Source of the DNA: Bacteroidales bacterium UBA3289
GTDB taxonomy: Bacteria > Bacteroidota > Bacteroidia > Bacteroidales > UBA932
NCBI GenBank assembly: GCA_002361625.1
Contig: DETL01000014.1
Span: 94,235 to 158,234 of the forward strand
Direction: 5' to 3'
Length of the DNA stretch: 64,000 nt
The position numbers and the translations under genes are program-made. The notes under the pieces are model-generated. The model searched no databases, was not told the origin of the DNA, and saw only the letters and a list, made by a program, of their open reading frames with translations. Shown here one piece after another: positions 44,649-53,008 of the stretch (position 1 is the stretch's first letter; every line of letters begins with the position of its first letter).

Positions 44649-45192
44649 CCCGCCGGACGTTGCAGCCTACGTAGTTGCCCAGGACGATCAGGGGGTAATA
44701 CCACAGCAGGGCGGGATCCCATTTCATGGCCGCGACGAGATAGGTCACGTCCGCGATGGAATGGTAGAAGCCGCACACGATGAACAAGGGGACGCCGAAC
44801 AGGATCGGGAGGATGGACCCCTTGTTTTTATACAGCCACACGGCGATGTCGATGATGAGACCGCAGCCGACGGCCCTCAGGAAGCTCCGCCAGGGACCCT
44901 GGGCGATCCGGCCGGCCACCATGTCCTGCGCGCGCTCGACGGAGGCGCCGCCGAGGGACCAGACCAGCAGGCCCAGGAGAGCACAGCCGATGATGTTGAA
45001 AAACCAAATCTTCACGAGGCCGGGGATGTCATTCGTGACACCGGCCTTTCCCGTATAGAGCGGCACGCCGAACAGCACCACCGAAATGAGGCCGAAAGCG
45101 AAGATCACGGCGCCCGGAATGCCTCCGAGCGCCAGGTAACCGGTGGCTCCGAGTCCGATGAGGATCCCGGAGAAAAGAGACGCGCGGTTCAT
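44626..45192 (-). CDS. Formate/nitrite transporter (FNT)-like membrane protein, short
   Basis: A 188-residue membrane protein with about six hydrophobic segments. It resembles the FNT/aquaporin-like fold: LGATGYLALGGIPGAVIFAFGLISVVLFGVPLYTGKAG matches the FNT pattern of a Gly-rich helix and a broken helix before TG, and CGFYHSIADV and LGNYVGC match later FNT blocks. FNT channels move formate, nitrite or similar small anions. At 188 residues it is much shorter than the usual about 270, lacking parts of the loops. Its start overlaps the PepP-type stop as ATGA, so it is coupled to that gene. Confidence 0.75.
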   Translation of the reverse strand: MNRASLFSGILIGLGATGYLALGGIPGAVIFAFGLISVVLFGVPLYTGKAGVTNDIPGLVKIWFFNIIGCALLGLLVWSLGGASVERAQDMVAGRIAQGPWRSFLRAVGCGLIIDIAVWLYKNKGSILPILFGVPLFIVCGFYHSIADVTYLVAAMKWDPALLWYYPLIVLGNYVGCNVRRVTLPASF

Positions 45193-46586
45193 CGGGCCAT
45201 TGCCGCTTCCACTTCGTCGGGCGTGATCGGGAGCCGGCGGGCGCCAAGCCTCCGGGCACCGTCCGGCGTGACGAGCACGTCATCCTCCAGGCGGATGCCG
45301 CCGAAGTCATAATAGGATTCCAACTTACTGAAATTCACGAAGTCCTTGCCCGTGCCGGCCTTCTTCCAGTCCGCAATGAGGGCGGGAATGAAGTAGATGC
45401 CGGGCTCGTCCGTGATCACATGACCGGGCTGCAGGCGGCGGGCCATGCGGAGGCTGCCAAGGCCCAGCTGCTTCGCCCGCGTCTGGTCGGGATCGTAGCC
45501 CACCCAGTTTTCGTTCAGGTCCTCCATGTCGTGGACATCCAGGCCCATGTTGTGGCCCAAGCCGTGCGGCTGGAAGAGGCCGGCAATGCCCTGGGCGACC
45601 ATTTCGTCCAGGTCACCATGGACAAGGCCCAGGGCGGAGAGGCCTTCGAGCATCTTGCGGGCGGTTGCGAGGTGCACTTCCCGATAGGTGATGCCGGGCT
45701 TGGTGAGGCTGAATGCCAGGTTGTTGCAGTCGCAGACGATTTGATAGACCTCACGCTGCTTCGTCGTGAATTTACCGGAGGTAGGATAGGTGCGGGTAAA
45801 GTCGGAAGCGTAGTGCTCGTTGCTTTCCACACCCGCGTCGATGACCATCAGTTTGCCCGGTTCGATGACCTTGTCATGCAGGTGGTTATGCAGCGTTTCC
45901 CCATGCTGGGTAAGGATGGTGGGGAAGGAAACGCCCCAGCCCTTTGCGAGGGCGACGCCTTCCATCTTGCCCACGATTTCCTGTTCGATGAGGCCCAGCC
46001 GGATGCTGTCCCGGGCCACGGAATGCATCTCGTAACCGAGGTCGCAGGCCGCGTCGATGGCCGCGATTTCCACGTCCTCCTTGATGAGGCGCATGGAGAT
46101 GACGGCCTTGGTCAGGACCTCGGAAACGCCCAGGTCGATACGGGCACGCCCGATCATCTCCATCAGGCGGAGCTTGTTGAAATAACGGCTGGGAGCGATG
46201 TAATGGACCTTGCGGCCAGCCTTGATAGCGGCCTTCACGGCTTTGTCCACCTCGCCGTACGGGGCGGATTTGGCTACGCCCACGCGCTCGGCCTTGGACT
46301 GCACCGTGGGCTGCGGCCCCATCCAGATGATGTCGCCGATCTCCACGTCATCGGCATAGACGGTCTCTTCACCGCTGTCGATGTCCAGGATGGCCGCGTA
46401 CATCGGATCGTCCAGGCCCATGTAGTAGAGCCAGGTGCTGTCCTGACGCCACTTGTAGCAGTTGTCCTTATACTGGGCGGGCGCCTCGGCGTTGCCCACG
46501 AAGAGGATGATTCCCTGGGCTCCGGCTCCGCGCATCTTCTCGAGGAGGGCCTTGCGCCGCCGTACATATACTTCTTTTGCAAACAT
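45189..46586 (-). CDS. Xaa-Pro aminopeptidase (M24B)
   Basis: A 465-residue cytoplasmic dimetal aminopeptidase that removes an N-terminal residue preceding proline. N-terminal AMP_N domain (MFAKEVYVRRRKALLEKMRGAGAQGIILFVGN), then the pita-bread fold with metal ligands in VIDAGVESNEHYASDFTRTYP, HGLGHNMGLDVHD, DEPGIYF and GGIRLEDDVLV. Start is at MFAKEV (46586); the in-frame extension would cross the promoter. The -7 box TATATTTG is at 46617-46610. It could help use proline-rich peptides, but such enzymes are also housekeeping. Confidence 0.94.
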   Translation of the reverse strand: MFAKEVYVRRRKALLEKMRGAGAQGIILFVGNAEAPAQYKDNCYKWRQDSTWLYYMGLDDPMYAAILDIDSGEETVYADDVEIGDIIWMGPQPTVQSKAERVGVAKSAPYGEVDKAVKAAIKAGRKVHYIAPSRYFNKLRLMEMIGRARIDLGVSEVLTKAVISMRLIKEDVEIAAIDAACDLGYEMHSVARDSIRLGLIEQEIVGKMEGVALAKGWGVSFPTILTQHGETLHNHLHDKVIEPGKLMVIDAGVESNEHYASDFTRTYPTSGKFTTKQREVYQIVCDCNNLAFSLTKPGITYREVHLATARKMLEGLSALGLVHGDLDEMVAQGIAGLFQPHGLGHNMGLDVHDMEDLNENWVGYDPDQTRAKQLGLGSLRMARRLQPGHVITDEPGIYFIPALIADWKKAGTGKDFVNFSKLESYYDFGGIRLEDDVLVTPDGARRLGARRLPITPDEVEAAMAR

Positions 46587-46598
46587 ATCGGTATGAGT

Positions 46599-46630
46599 TT
46601 TGTTCCCTACAAATATAGTCAATACTTTTG
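46599..46630. promoter_or_regulatory. Divergent promoters (PepP-type / DUF456 genes)
   Basis: On the + strand TTTG (46599-46602), 20 bp, TACTTTTG (46623-46630): a full Bacteroides promoter whose start point falls at or near the GTG at 46635. On the minus strand TATATTTG (46617-46610) serves the aminopeptidase gene. The two -7 boxes are 5 bp apart. Confidence 0.75.
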
Positions 46631-46634
46631 CAAA

Positions 46635-47129
46635 GTGGAAACCTTTATCGCGGTTGTCGCCATCATCCTCGGGCTCGTGGGAATCGTCGGAAGCGTCGCC
46701 CCCGGCCTGCCCGGTCCGCCCCTCAGCTGGGTGGGCCTGCTGCTCATTTATCTCTGGGGCGGCGGTACGGACGGCGGCGGCGATCCCATGACCTTGCGGT
46801 TCCTCCTGGTCTGGCTGACCGTCACCATCGTCATCACCATCATCGACTATATCGTTCCGGCGTATTTCACGAAGCTCACCGGCGGCTCCAAGGCCGGCGG
46901 CTGGGGCTCCATCATCGGCCTGTTCGTCGGGCTTGTTTATCCGCCCGTGGGCATGATCCTGGGCGCCCTCGCCGGTGCGTTCATCGCGGAACTCGTATTC
47001 GCAAAGAAAGACACCGCGACCTCGCTCAAATCGGCCTTCGGTGCCTTTCTCGGCTTTGTTTTCGGTACCGGTGCGAAGCTCGTCGCCTCCGGCATCATGC
47101 TGTTCTATATCTTCGTCTTCGCGTTCTAG
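46635..47129 (+). CDS. DUF456 membrane protein with probable leaderless GTG start
   Basis: A 164-residue membrane protein with four to five hydrophobic helices, ETFIAVVAIILGLVGIVGSVAPGLPGPPLSWVG at the start, a Gly-rich loop and KLTGGSKAGGWGSIIGLFVGLV. This is the DUF456 family; function unknown. The GTG at 46635 is the only start that fits both the family length and the promoter, since the nearest upstream in-frame ATG (46593) lies before the -33 box. The -7 box ends 4 nt before the GTG, so the transcript should lack a leader. Confidence 0.85.
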   Translation: METFIAVVAIILGLVGIVGSVAPGLPGPPLSWVGLLLIYLWGGGTDGGGDPMTLRFLLVWLTVTIVITIIDYIVPAYFTKLTGGSKAGGWGSIIGLFVGLVYPPVGMILGALAGAFIAELVFAKKDTATSLKSAFGAFLGFVFGTGAKLVASGIMLFYIFVFAF

Positions 47130-47158
47130 GTCGATACTTAATCGGCACCCTAAACTTC

Positions 47159-47578
47159 TCAGAGCAACAGACCCACGAGCAGGAGGCCCATGAAAAGCCA
47201 GTCGAACCAGGCTCCGAAGCTTACCCGTACAGGGCTGGTGGCCGAGGGTGCGACGGGAAGAGGACGGTTGGTGTCCACATGGTAGCAGGTTCCTTCGCTG
47301 TCCAGGTAGAAGCGGGCATACTGCCGAGGCCGTTTGGACGCTTCCGGGTCCAGGATGTCGAAATTCGGATCGTCATACCCCGGATCAGACTCGTACACGA
47401 CGATGCTTCCGCCCTTCCCGTCACTGTCGATGCGGCTGGGGTCGCCCATGGCCTTGATGATTTCCTCCGTCGTGCACCCCACCCAGGGCTGCGCCGGATC
47501 CGAAGACACCCTTCTCGCCGTCGAGCAGGAAGTCAACGCCAGGAGGGCGGACAATATCAGAAAAATGACTCTTTTCAT
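47159..47578 (-). CDS. Small BamE/SmpA-like lipoprotein with C-terminal hydrophobic tail
   Basis: A 139-residue lipoprotein (MKRVIFLILSALLALTSC). The segment VGCTTEEIIKAMGDPSRIDSDGKGGSIVVYES resembles the short helix-strand unit of the BamE/SmpA fold (T-x-x-[EQ]-[VI]-x-x-x-x-G-x-P). It ends in a hydrophobic stretch WFDWLFMGLLLVGLLL. Its role is unknown. It lies 37 bp after the esterase gene and is the last gene of the sialic-acid operon, convergent with DUF456. Start at MKRVIF (47578). Confidence 0.7.
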   Translation of the reverse strand: MKRVIFLILSALLALTSCSTARRVSSDPAQPWVGCTTEEIIKAMGDPSRIDSDGKGGSIVVYESDPGYDDPNFDILDPEASKRPRQYARFYLDSEGTCYHVDTNRPLPVAPSATSPVRVSFGAWFDWLFMGLLLVGLLL

Positions 47579-47615
47579 GGTTCCGTTTTGTCTGCTATGC
47601 AGCAAAGAACGTACC

Positions 47616-49787
47616 CTATTGCAGTTTGAGCCGGAAGGTCGATGCCGGGAGGCCGGTGCCGTTCACCAGATTGGCACGGGTGTAGGGCTGCCAGGCATAA
47701 CGGACCAGGGTCGGTTCCCGAAGGAAGGAGGCATCCAGGCATATCATATCGGACGTGCCGGGAAGTACCTGGGCCTGGGCGGAATGATACAGGCCATCCG
47801 CAGCATCCAGGACTTCGAAGCCCACGATGGAGCCGCCGTCGGAAGCGTGCAGGCCGGTCTGAGGACCGAAGTCCACAAGAACCTTCCCGTCCACAAGGAC
47901 CGCCTCCCGCGCCAGCGGGCCATCCGCTGCGACATGATGCCCATAATGCTTTGCAAGTGCCTGTAAGGCAAGGCGTTCCCCGACCGGTTTCTTGTTCTTG
48001 TAGTGCACGTCGGTCTTGTCACCCAGGTCGGAGGTCACGGCCATGCCGAGCCCGGGACGGCTCTCCAGGAGGCGACGCTGGGAATCGCGGAAGATGGGCC
48101 AGGAGGTGCGGTTAAGGGAGGAAAGCTGGACGAAGTAGAAGGGGACGTCGGAGAAGTAATTACGCCAGGAGTCCACCAGCAGGGGGAACAGGTCTTCGTG
48201 GACCTCCACGCGGTCCGCATTGGATTCGCCCTGGTACCAGATAACGCCGGTGATGGGGAAATGGTCCAGCGGGAGGATGCCCGCCTCGAAGAGGTAGCAC
48301 GGTTCGTAGGGATGGCGGGTGATGTGGTCCGCACAAGGAACTGTCGCATAGACGCTTCCATAGACACGACTGCTATCCCCCAAACACGGCTCACCTTCCT
48401 TTAAGGCCTTCCGCGCTCCGATGTTTTTCAGCGCCCGGCCCCGGGCCCATTCCATGATGAGGTCGTTCCGGGTCCAGTCGCGAAGGATGGCCGGGTAGCG
48501 GGTTTCCAGGGTTTCCCGGTCGATCCAGCTTTCGGCGGTAGAACCGCCTACAGCATTGTTTATCAGGCCGATGGGCACTTGCAGGCTATCCCGCAGCGCC
48601 CTGCCGAAATAGTATCCGACGGCCGAGAAACGGCGAAGCGTTTCCGGCGTTGCATGAGTCCAGCAGGCGGGTTTGAAATACTGCAGATGGTTCACGCTGT
48701 CCAGCGCCGAGGCCGGCCATTCCACGTTGTCCGTCCGCCAGTTGCACTTCATGTCATAGAGGCGGAGGTCCGGATCGGCCGCGACATCGGATGCCGACGT
48801 CGTCTGCCCCACTTCGAACTCCATGTTGGACTGGCCGGAGCACAGCCAGATGTCGCCGAAGGCAATGTCGGTATAGACCAAGGAGCGGCCCGGCGTCTCG
48901 ATCCGGAGCTCCGCACCGGTTTCCACCGGATGGGCCGGAATGGTCACGGACCAGGCGCCCCGGTTATCGGCAACGGCCTGATAGACAGCACCATCGACCG
49001 TAACTTTCACGCGCTCGCCGGCATTGGCCCGGCCCCGGATCGGGAAGGGCTTTTCCCGCGGGAGGACCATGTGGTCGGAGAACATCTGCGAGACTTGAAG
49101 GCCTCCGTAATCCCCTGTAATTCCGCTATATACGGTCTTAGCCAGGATACCGGCACCCTCGACGTTCGGGTGGATGGCGTCCGGGAACATCCAGGGGTAA
49201 CGGTAGAGCGGCTCGTAAAAGTCGATCAGCTCCGCTCCGGCCGCATGGGCCACGGTCTCGATAGCCTCCTGGATCTGTCCATGCCAGACCTTGGTACCCG
49301 AGATGAACCGGGAATGGGTGCTGCCGATGGGCGTCATCCGGGCGATGAGGAAGCGAGCCTTGGGATTGACACTCCGCAGGCTATCGACCAGGGCGAGGTA
49401 ATCCCCCACGAACTCATCCTGGAAATGCGGCCAGTTGCGCGGGTCCGTATCATTGATACCCAGATGGATCACCACGATATCCCCGGCGAAATCCATCGCC
49501 TGCCGGAACTCCTCCTGCTCGAAATACGGCCGGTGCCCATGCCTGAGCAGCGTGGCGCCCGACTTCCCGAAGTTCCCCACCTCATAACGGTCGCCCAGCT
49601 TCCTTTGCAGCTGCACCGGATAACTGTCCTGCTCCCGGTTTTCGATCCGCATTCCGTACGTAATGCTGTTTCCCACGCAGGAAACCTTGATTTTGGGCTC
49701 TACCTTCGGCTTCCGCCGTGCATCGGCCGGCATGAGAACCGCCAGCAGGGTGAGCAGCGTCAGGGCGTATTTCTTATTGCATATCAT
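47616..49787 (-). CDS. Two-domain esterase: SGNH/GDSL hydrolase plus sialate O-acetylesterase
   Basis: A 723-residue exported protein. Residues 30-230 are an SGNH hydrolase: VSCVGNSITYG (Ser), GNFGKSG, HLGINDTD, and DAIHPN (catalytic Asp/His). Residues about 235-723 are a sialate-O-acetylesterase domain: GDIWLCSGQSNMEFEV with the catalytic Ser, IGLINNAVGGSTAESWI, ITGVIWYQGESNADR. It removes O-acetyl groups from sialic acids so that the lyase can act. Its ATG lies 14 bp inside the end of the transporter gene in another frame, so they are cotranslated. Confidence 0.93.
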   Translation of the reverse strand: MICNKKYALTLLTLLAVLMPADARRKPKVEPKIKVSCVGNSITYGMRIENREQDSYPVQLQRKLGDRYEVGNFGKSGATLLRHGHRPYFEQEEFRQAMDFAGDIVVIHLGINDTDPRNWPHFQDEFVGDYLALVDSLRSVNPKARFLIARMTPIGSTHSRFISGTKVWHGQIQEAIETVAHAAGAELIDFYEPLYRYPWMFPDAIHPNVEGAGILAKTVYSGITGDYGGLQVSQMFSDHMVLPREKPFPIRGRANAGERVKVTVDGAVYQAVADNRGAWSVTIPAHPVETGAELRIETPGRSLVYTDIAFGDIWLCSGQSNMEFEVGQTTSASDVAADPDLRLYDMKCNWRTDNVEWPASALDSVNHLQYFKPACWTHATPETLRRFSAVGYYFGRALRDSLQVPIGLINNAVGGSTAESWIDRETLETRYPAILRDWTRNDLIMEWARGRALKNIGARKALKEGEPCLGDSSRVYGSVYATVPCADHITRHPYEPCYLFEAGILPLDHFPITGVIWYQGESNADRVEVHEDLFPLLVDSWRNYFSDVPFYFVQLSSLNRTSWPIFRDSQRRLLESRPGLGMAVTSDLGDKTDVHYKNKKPVGERLALQALAKHYGHHVAADGPLAREAVLVDGKVLVDFGPQTGLHASDGGSIVGFEVLDAADGLYHSAQAQVLPGTSDMICLDASFLREPTLVRYAWQPYTRANLVNGTGLPASTFRLKLQ

Positions 49788-51012
49788 CGGTCGTGGGCTT
49801 CAGGACGGTGAGCTGGACGAGGAGGGCAAGGGCGGTGACGATGCCCAGGACGGCGAAGGCCGCGCCGAGGTGGCCGCCATCCTGCATCCGGCCGAGGACC
49901 TGGGTGCAGACGGCGCCCATGGCAACGCCCACGGTGTTCATGAAGCCGTAGGCCGTGGCGCGGAGGCGACCCGGAACGAACTGGCACAGGATGGGCATGT
50001 TGTTCGTGTCGAACATACCGTAGCCGATGCCGAAGATCAGGCCGGCGGCGACGGCGGCGACGATGCCGTGCCCGAGGCCGATCAGCACGAGGGCCGGAAT
50101 CATCATCCCAAGGCCGATGGCACTGGTGTAAATGCGGCCCTTGAGGTTCTTCTTGACCCACTTGTCAGAGAGCGGTCCACCGATGAGAACGCCGATGAAC
50201 GACGCAAAAGCGATGGTTATCGTCGCAATCGGCCCTGCTTTTTCCATCGGAATGTCCAAGCTCCCCTGGAACAGGGTGGGCAGCCAGTTCTTGGTGGCCC
50301 AGCCCGGCATGGAGGAGGAGGCGAAGAAGAAAAGGATGGCCCAGAAGGCGATGTTGGAGAAGATGAGGCCGAAGGATTTCCAGATGGATTCCTTCGCGGC
50401 GGGTTTGCTGTCGGTCTTCACCGGCGCCGCGGCGGGACGGGCTTCCTTCAGGCAGAAGATGAGGATGACGGCATAGACGATGCCGATGATACCGAACCAG
50501 TGGAAGGTCTGCTGCCAGGAAAGCGCCTTGGCGAAATTGGCACCGAAACCGCCGAGGGCCTGGCCCAGGTAGAGGCCGGTCATGTGGATGCCCACGGCGA
50601 GGGAACGGGACTTCCCGGAGTGATAATCGGCAATCAGGGACAGGCTGGAAGGGATATACAGCGCCTCGCTGATGCCCATAAAGCCGCGGAGCCACTTGAG
50701 CTGGGTGAAAGTCGTGCAGTAGCCCATCAGGAGCGTCACCGCCGACCAGACCGTCAAAGAGCCGACAATCAACCACTTGCGGCTGAGTCGGTCCGCCACG
50801 GTCCCCGCGAAGGGGCTCACGACGGCATAAATCCACAGGAAAATGCCCATCAGCACACCGAACGCCTCGGCGCTTTGCAGCTCCGCGATGTCCATCGCGA
50901 TGTACTCCCGCATGGTGGAGAGCATCTGACGGTCCATGTAGTTCAGCAGGGCCACTACCCAGAGGAGGGCGACCACGATCCAGGGATAGATCTTTTCTAA
51001 CTTCTTTGCCAT
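49774..51012 (-). CDS. MFS transporter, probable sialic acid or related sugar symporter
   Basis: A 412-residue inner-membrane MFS protein with 12 predicted helices (LLNYMDRQMLSTMREYIAMD, ADRLSRKWLIVGSLTVWSAVT, LRGFMGISEALYIPSSLSLIADYHSGKSRSLAVG are typical). Its position between GH20 and the O-acetylesterase in a nanA locus makes N-acetylneuraminate the likely substrate, as for NanT of other Bacteroidetes, but sequence alone does not prove this. It starts 14 bp after the GH20 stop. Confidence 0.88.
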   Translation of the reverse strand: MAKKLEKIYPWIVVALLWVVALLNYMDRQMLSTMREYIAMDIAELQSAEAFGVLMGIFLWIYAVVSPFAGTVADRLSRKWLIVGSLTVWSAVTLLMGYCTTFTQLKWLRGFMGISEALYIPSSLSLIADYHSGKSRSLAVGIHMTGLYLGQALGGFGANFAKALSWQQTFHWFGIIGIVYAVILIFCLKEARPAAAPVKTDSKPAAKESIWKSFGLIFSNIAFWAILFFFASSSMPGWATKNWLPTLFQGSLDIPMEKAGPIATITIAFASFIGVLIGGPLSDKWVKKNLKGRIYTSAIGLGMMIPALVLIGLGHGIVAAVAAGLIFGIGYGMFDTNNMPILCQFVPGRLRATAYGFMNTVGVAMGAVCTQVLGRMQDGGHLGAAFAVLGIVTALALLVQLTVLKPTTDDMQ

Positions 51013-51026
51013 ATCTTATTCTTTTG

Positions 51027-53003
51027 TCATAACTTGTCTGCGTACTTGATGTCGGCGGCCGCGCGCCCGTCGGGAGTCGTGAATGCGCAGGTGAACATCC
51101 ACTTGGTGAGGCGGTTCTCTTTCGTGGAGAAGGCGCCGACGGGAAGCTTCACGAGCACTTCGTTCCAGCCTTTGGCCAGCTTCACGGGCTGCGGCGGCCG
51201 GCCGGAAGCATTGGCATTGCCAAAAGGTTCTTGGTAGTCAGCCAGTTCCGTATTTCCTTCCCACGTAGGAGGAAGGACCTCGGCACCATGGACCCAAAGG
51301 CGGCTGTGCCGATAATCCCACTGCCCTTGCGGCGGCATCGGGTCGCGCTCGGAACGGCTGTAGTTCTGAGTCTCGAAGAGAAGGCCCACGGTCTGCTCCT
51401 TCGGGGACCAGACCCGCGTCCGGGCATAAACGGTCTGGTTCGGCTGGGGATCCGCATAATAGCCCGCCACGATGGACGGTCCCCAGACGTGCCGGAAATA
51501 GATGCCGGAACCGGTGACGACGCGGTCGGTCGTCCATTCGCCCTGCTCCGGCGGGAAGGCTTGCGTCAAGTCACCTTCGTTCGGGTAGGCCGGCGAAATC
51601 GCCCAGCGAGCCTGCCCTTGCGCCACATAGGCCATGGGCGCATCTTTCAGGGCCGTTTCCCGGTAGGCAAGCATCCGCCGCTCGAAGTCCAGGAAGTCTT
51701 CCCGGGCCGGGCCCTCATCGGGCAGGACGGTGCCGAAACCGTCGAAATACTGATAGCCGCCGCCCCGCCAGGCGCGATCCGCCAGGGCCAGGACGCTCGC
51801 GTATAAGTTATTCTCCTTGAGGATGTTCTCCTCGTTCGTGAGATAACGGTCGTTCCAGAGGGCGACGATGGAGCCGGCGATGTCGTCGGAACCTTCCTGC
51901 TGCCCATAAATGGTGCTGGTGTGCAGGCCGATGAGGTCGCCGAACAGGTCGAAGTGATTGACATAATGCAACCGGCAGTCCACGGCGGGAATCCCCGGCT
52001 GGGCCTTGCCGCGGTAGCTCCAAAGCTGCGTCGCGTCGATCTCCCCGGGGCCGTACTTCCAGCCCGGGTTCCAGGACACGGCCTTGCGTCCATGGGCCCG
52101 GACATGGGCCACCATCTCGGGCACGAAGGTCGGATCGGAGAAGCCCACCTCGTCCGTGCCGATGTGAATGTAAGGACTTGAGAAGGTGTCCATCAGCTCG
52201 TCCAAGAGCGCCTTGACGGTCTCCTTCCCTTGCGGGGTCTGCATCCCGTAACCCAGCGCCCGCTCGAAGGCGCGGCTATGGCCCGGCATGTCGATTTCGG
52301 GCACCAGCATGACGCCCCGCTCGCGGCAGAAGGCGTCCAGCTCCCGCATCTCCGCCTGCGTATAGAACTTTCCCGGCTGCCGAAGCATTGACTCGGGCGC
52401 ATTCAGCTGCGGGTATCGCTTGCTTTCGAGCCGCCAGGCTTCATGCTCCGTCAGATGCAGATGAAACACATTGACCTTGAACAGCGAGAAGATTTCCACC
52501 TCCCGTTTCAGCTCCTCCAGACTCACATACGTGCGCCCCACGTCCATCATCCATCCCCGCACCCGGAAGCTCGGCCAGTCCACAATGCGGCAGCAGGGAA
52601 TCCGCTCGCGCATGTCATTACGACCAAGCGACGGCCCACCGCTGTCATTTTGACCACGTGAAGCCAAACTATTGTTCTTTCGACCAAGCGACATGCGTGG
52701 AGAAATCTGCAGCTGCCTAAGCGTCTGCCGCCCATTCCACAACCCCTGCGGCGTTGTAGCCTCGATCGTAATGCCATCGCGGGTAACCGTAAGCCGGTAA
52801 GCCTCGTTCTCGTTGAGCGCCGCCTCAGGAATGGCCTCAACCAGCGTCTCCGTGACAGGCGCATCGGCCTTCACGCTCCCGCCAGTGTACTCCACCTGCT
52901 TGGGCAACGGCAGCAGCGTCGCCTCCGGCCCCTTCGCGCAGGAAACCAGCATCACAACGGCAGCAAAAAGAATCGTTATTTTCCTTATAGTCAATGTTTT
53001 CAT
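51027..53003 (-). CDS. GH20 beta-N-acetylhexosaminidase lipoprotein with a repeat-derived insertion
   Basis: A 658-residue lipoprotein (lipobox MLVSC, Cys22) removing terminal GlcNAc/GalNAc. GH20b N-terminal domain to about 98, then the catalytic barrel: VDWPSFRVRGWMMDVGR, NVFHLHLTEHEAWRLESK, VPEIDMPGHSRAFE and YIHIGTDEVG with the catalytic Asp-Glu near 283-284, then a C-terminal beta domain. Between TLRQL and IPCCRIVDW there is an extra stretch of about 33 residues (about 98-131) encoded by three 30-bp repeats. The ATG (53003) is only 5 bp from the 65-bp repeat array. Confidence 0.93.
   Translation of the reverse strand: MKTLTIRKITILFAAVVMLVSCAKGPEATLLPLPKQVEYTGGSVKADAPVTETLVEAIPEAALNENEAYRLTVTRDGITIEATTPQGLWNGRQTLRQLQISPRMSLGRKNNSLASRGQNDSGGPSLGRNDMRERIPCCRIVDWPSFRVRGWMMDVGRTYVSLEELKREVEIFSLFKVNVFHLHLTEHEAWRLESKRYPQLNAPESMLRQPGKFYTQAEMRELDAFCRERGVMLVPEIDMPGHSRAFERALGYGMQTPQGKETVKALLDELMDTFSSPYIHIGTDEVGFSDPTFVPEMVAHVRAHGRKAVSWNPGWKYGPGEIDATQLWSYRGKAQPGIPAVDCRLHYVNHFDLFGDLIGLHTSTIYGQQEGSDDIAGSIVALWNDRYLTNEENILKENNLYASVLALADRAWRGGGYQYFDGFGTVLPDEGPAREDFLDFERRMLAYRETALKDAPMAYVAQGQARWAISPAYPNEGDLTQAFPPEQGEWTTDRVVTGSGIYFRHVWGPSIVAGYYADPQPNQTVYARTRVWSPKEQTVGLLFETQNYSRSERDPMPPQGQWDYRHSRLWVHGAEVLPPTWEGNTELADYQEPFGNANASGRPPQPVKLAKGWNEVLVKLPVGAFSTKENRLTKWMFTCAFTTPDGRAAADIKYADKL
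52614..52703 (-). repeat. Three in-frame 30-bp REP-like repeats inside GH20
   Basis: On the + strand units start at 52614 (GTCATTACGACC), 52644 (GTCATTTTGACC) and 52674 (GTTCTTTCGACC), each 30 bp; the last continues into TGGAGAAATCTG. The form resembles the TCATTTCGACC ... GGAGAAATCT elements common between genes in Bacteroidales. Translated, the units give SLGRKNNSLA, SRGQNDSGGP and SLGRNDMRER, so the frame is preserved. Confidence 0.75.
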
Positions 53004-53008
53004 CTTTC

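Noticed and set aside
52611..52712. Frameshift or broken GH20 gene
   Set aside because: The odd segment is three 30-bp units, the frame stays open, and all catalytic motifs follow in frame.
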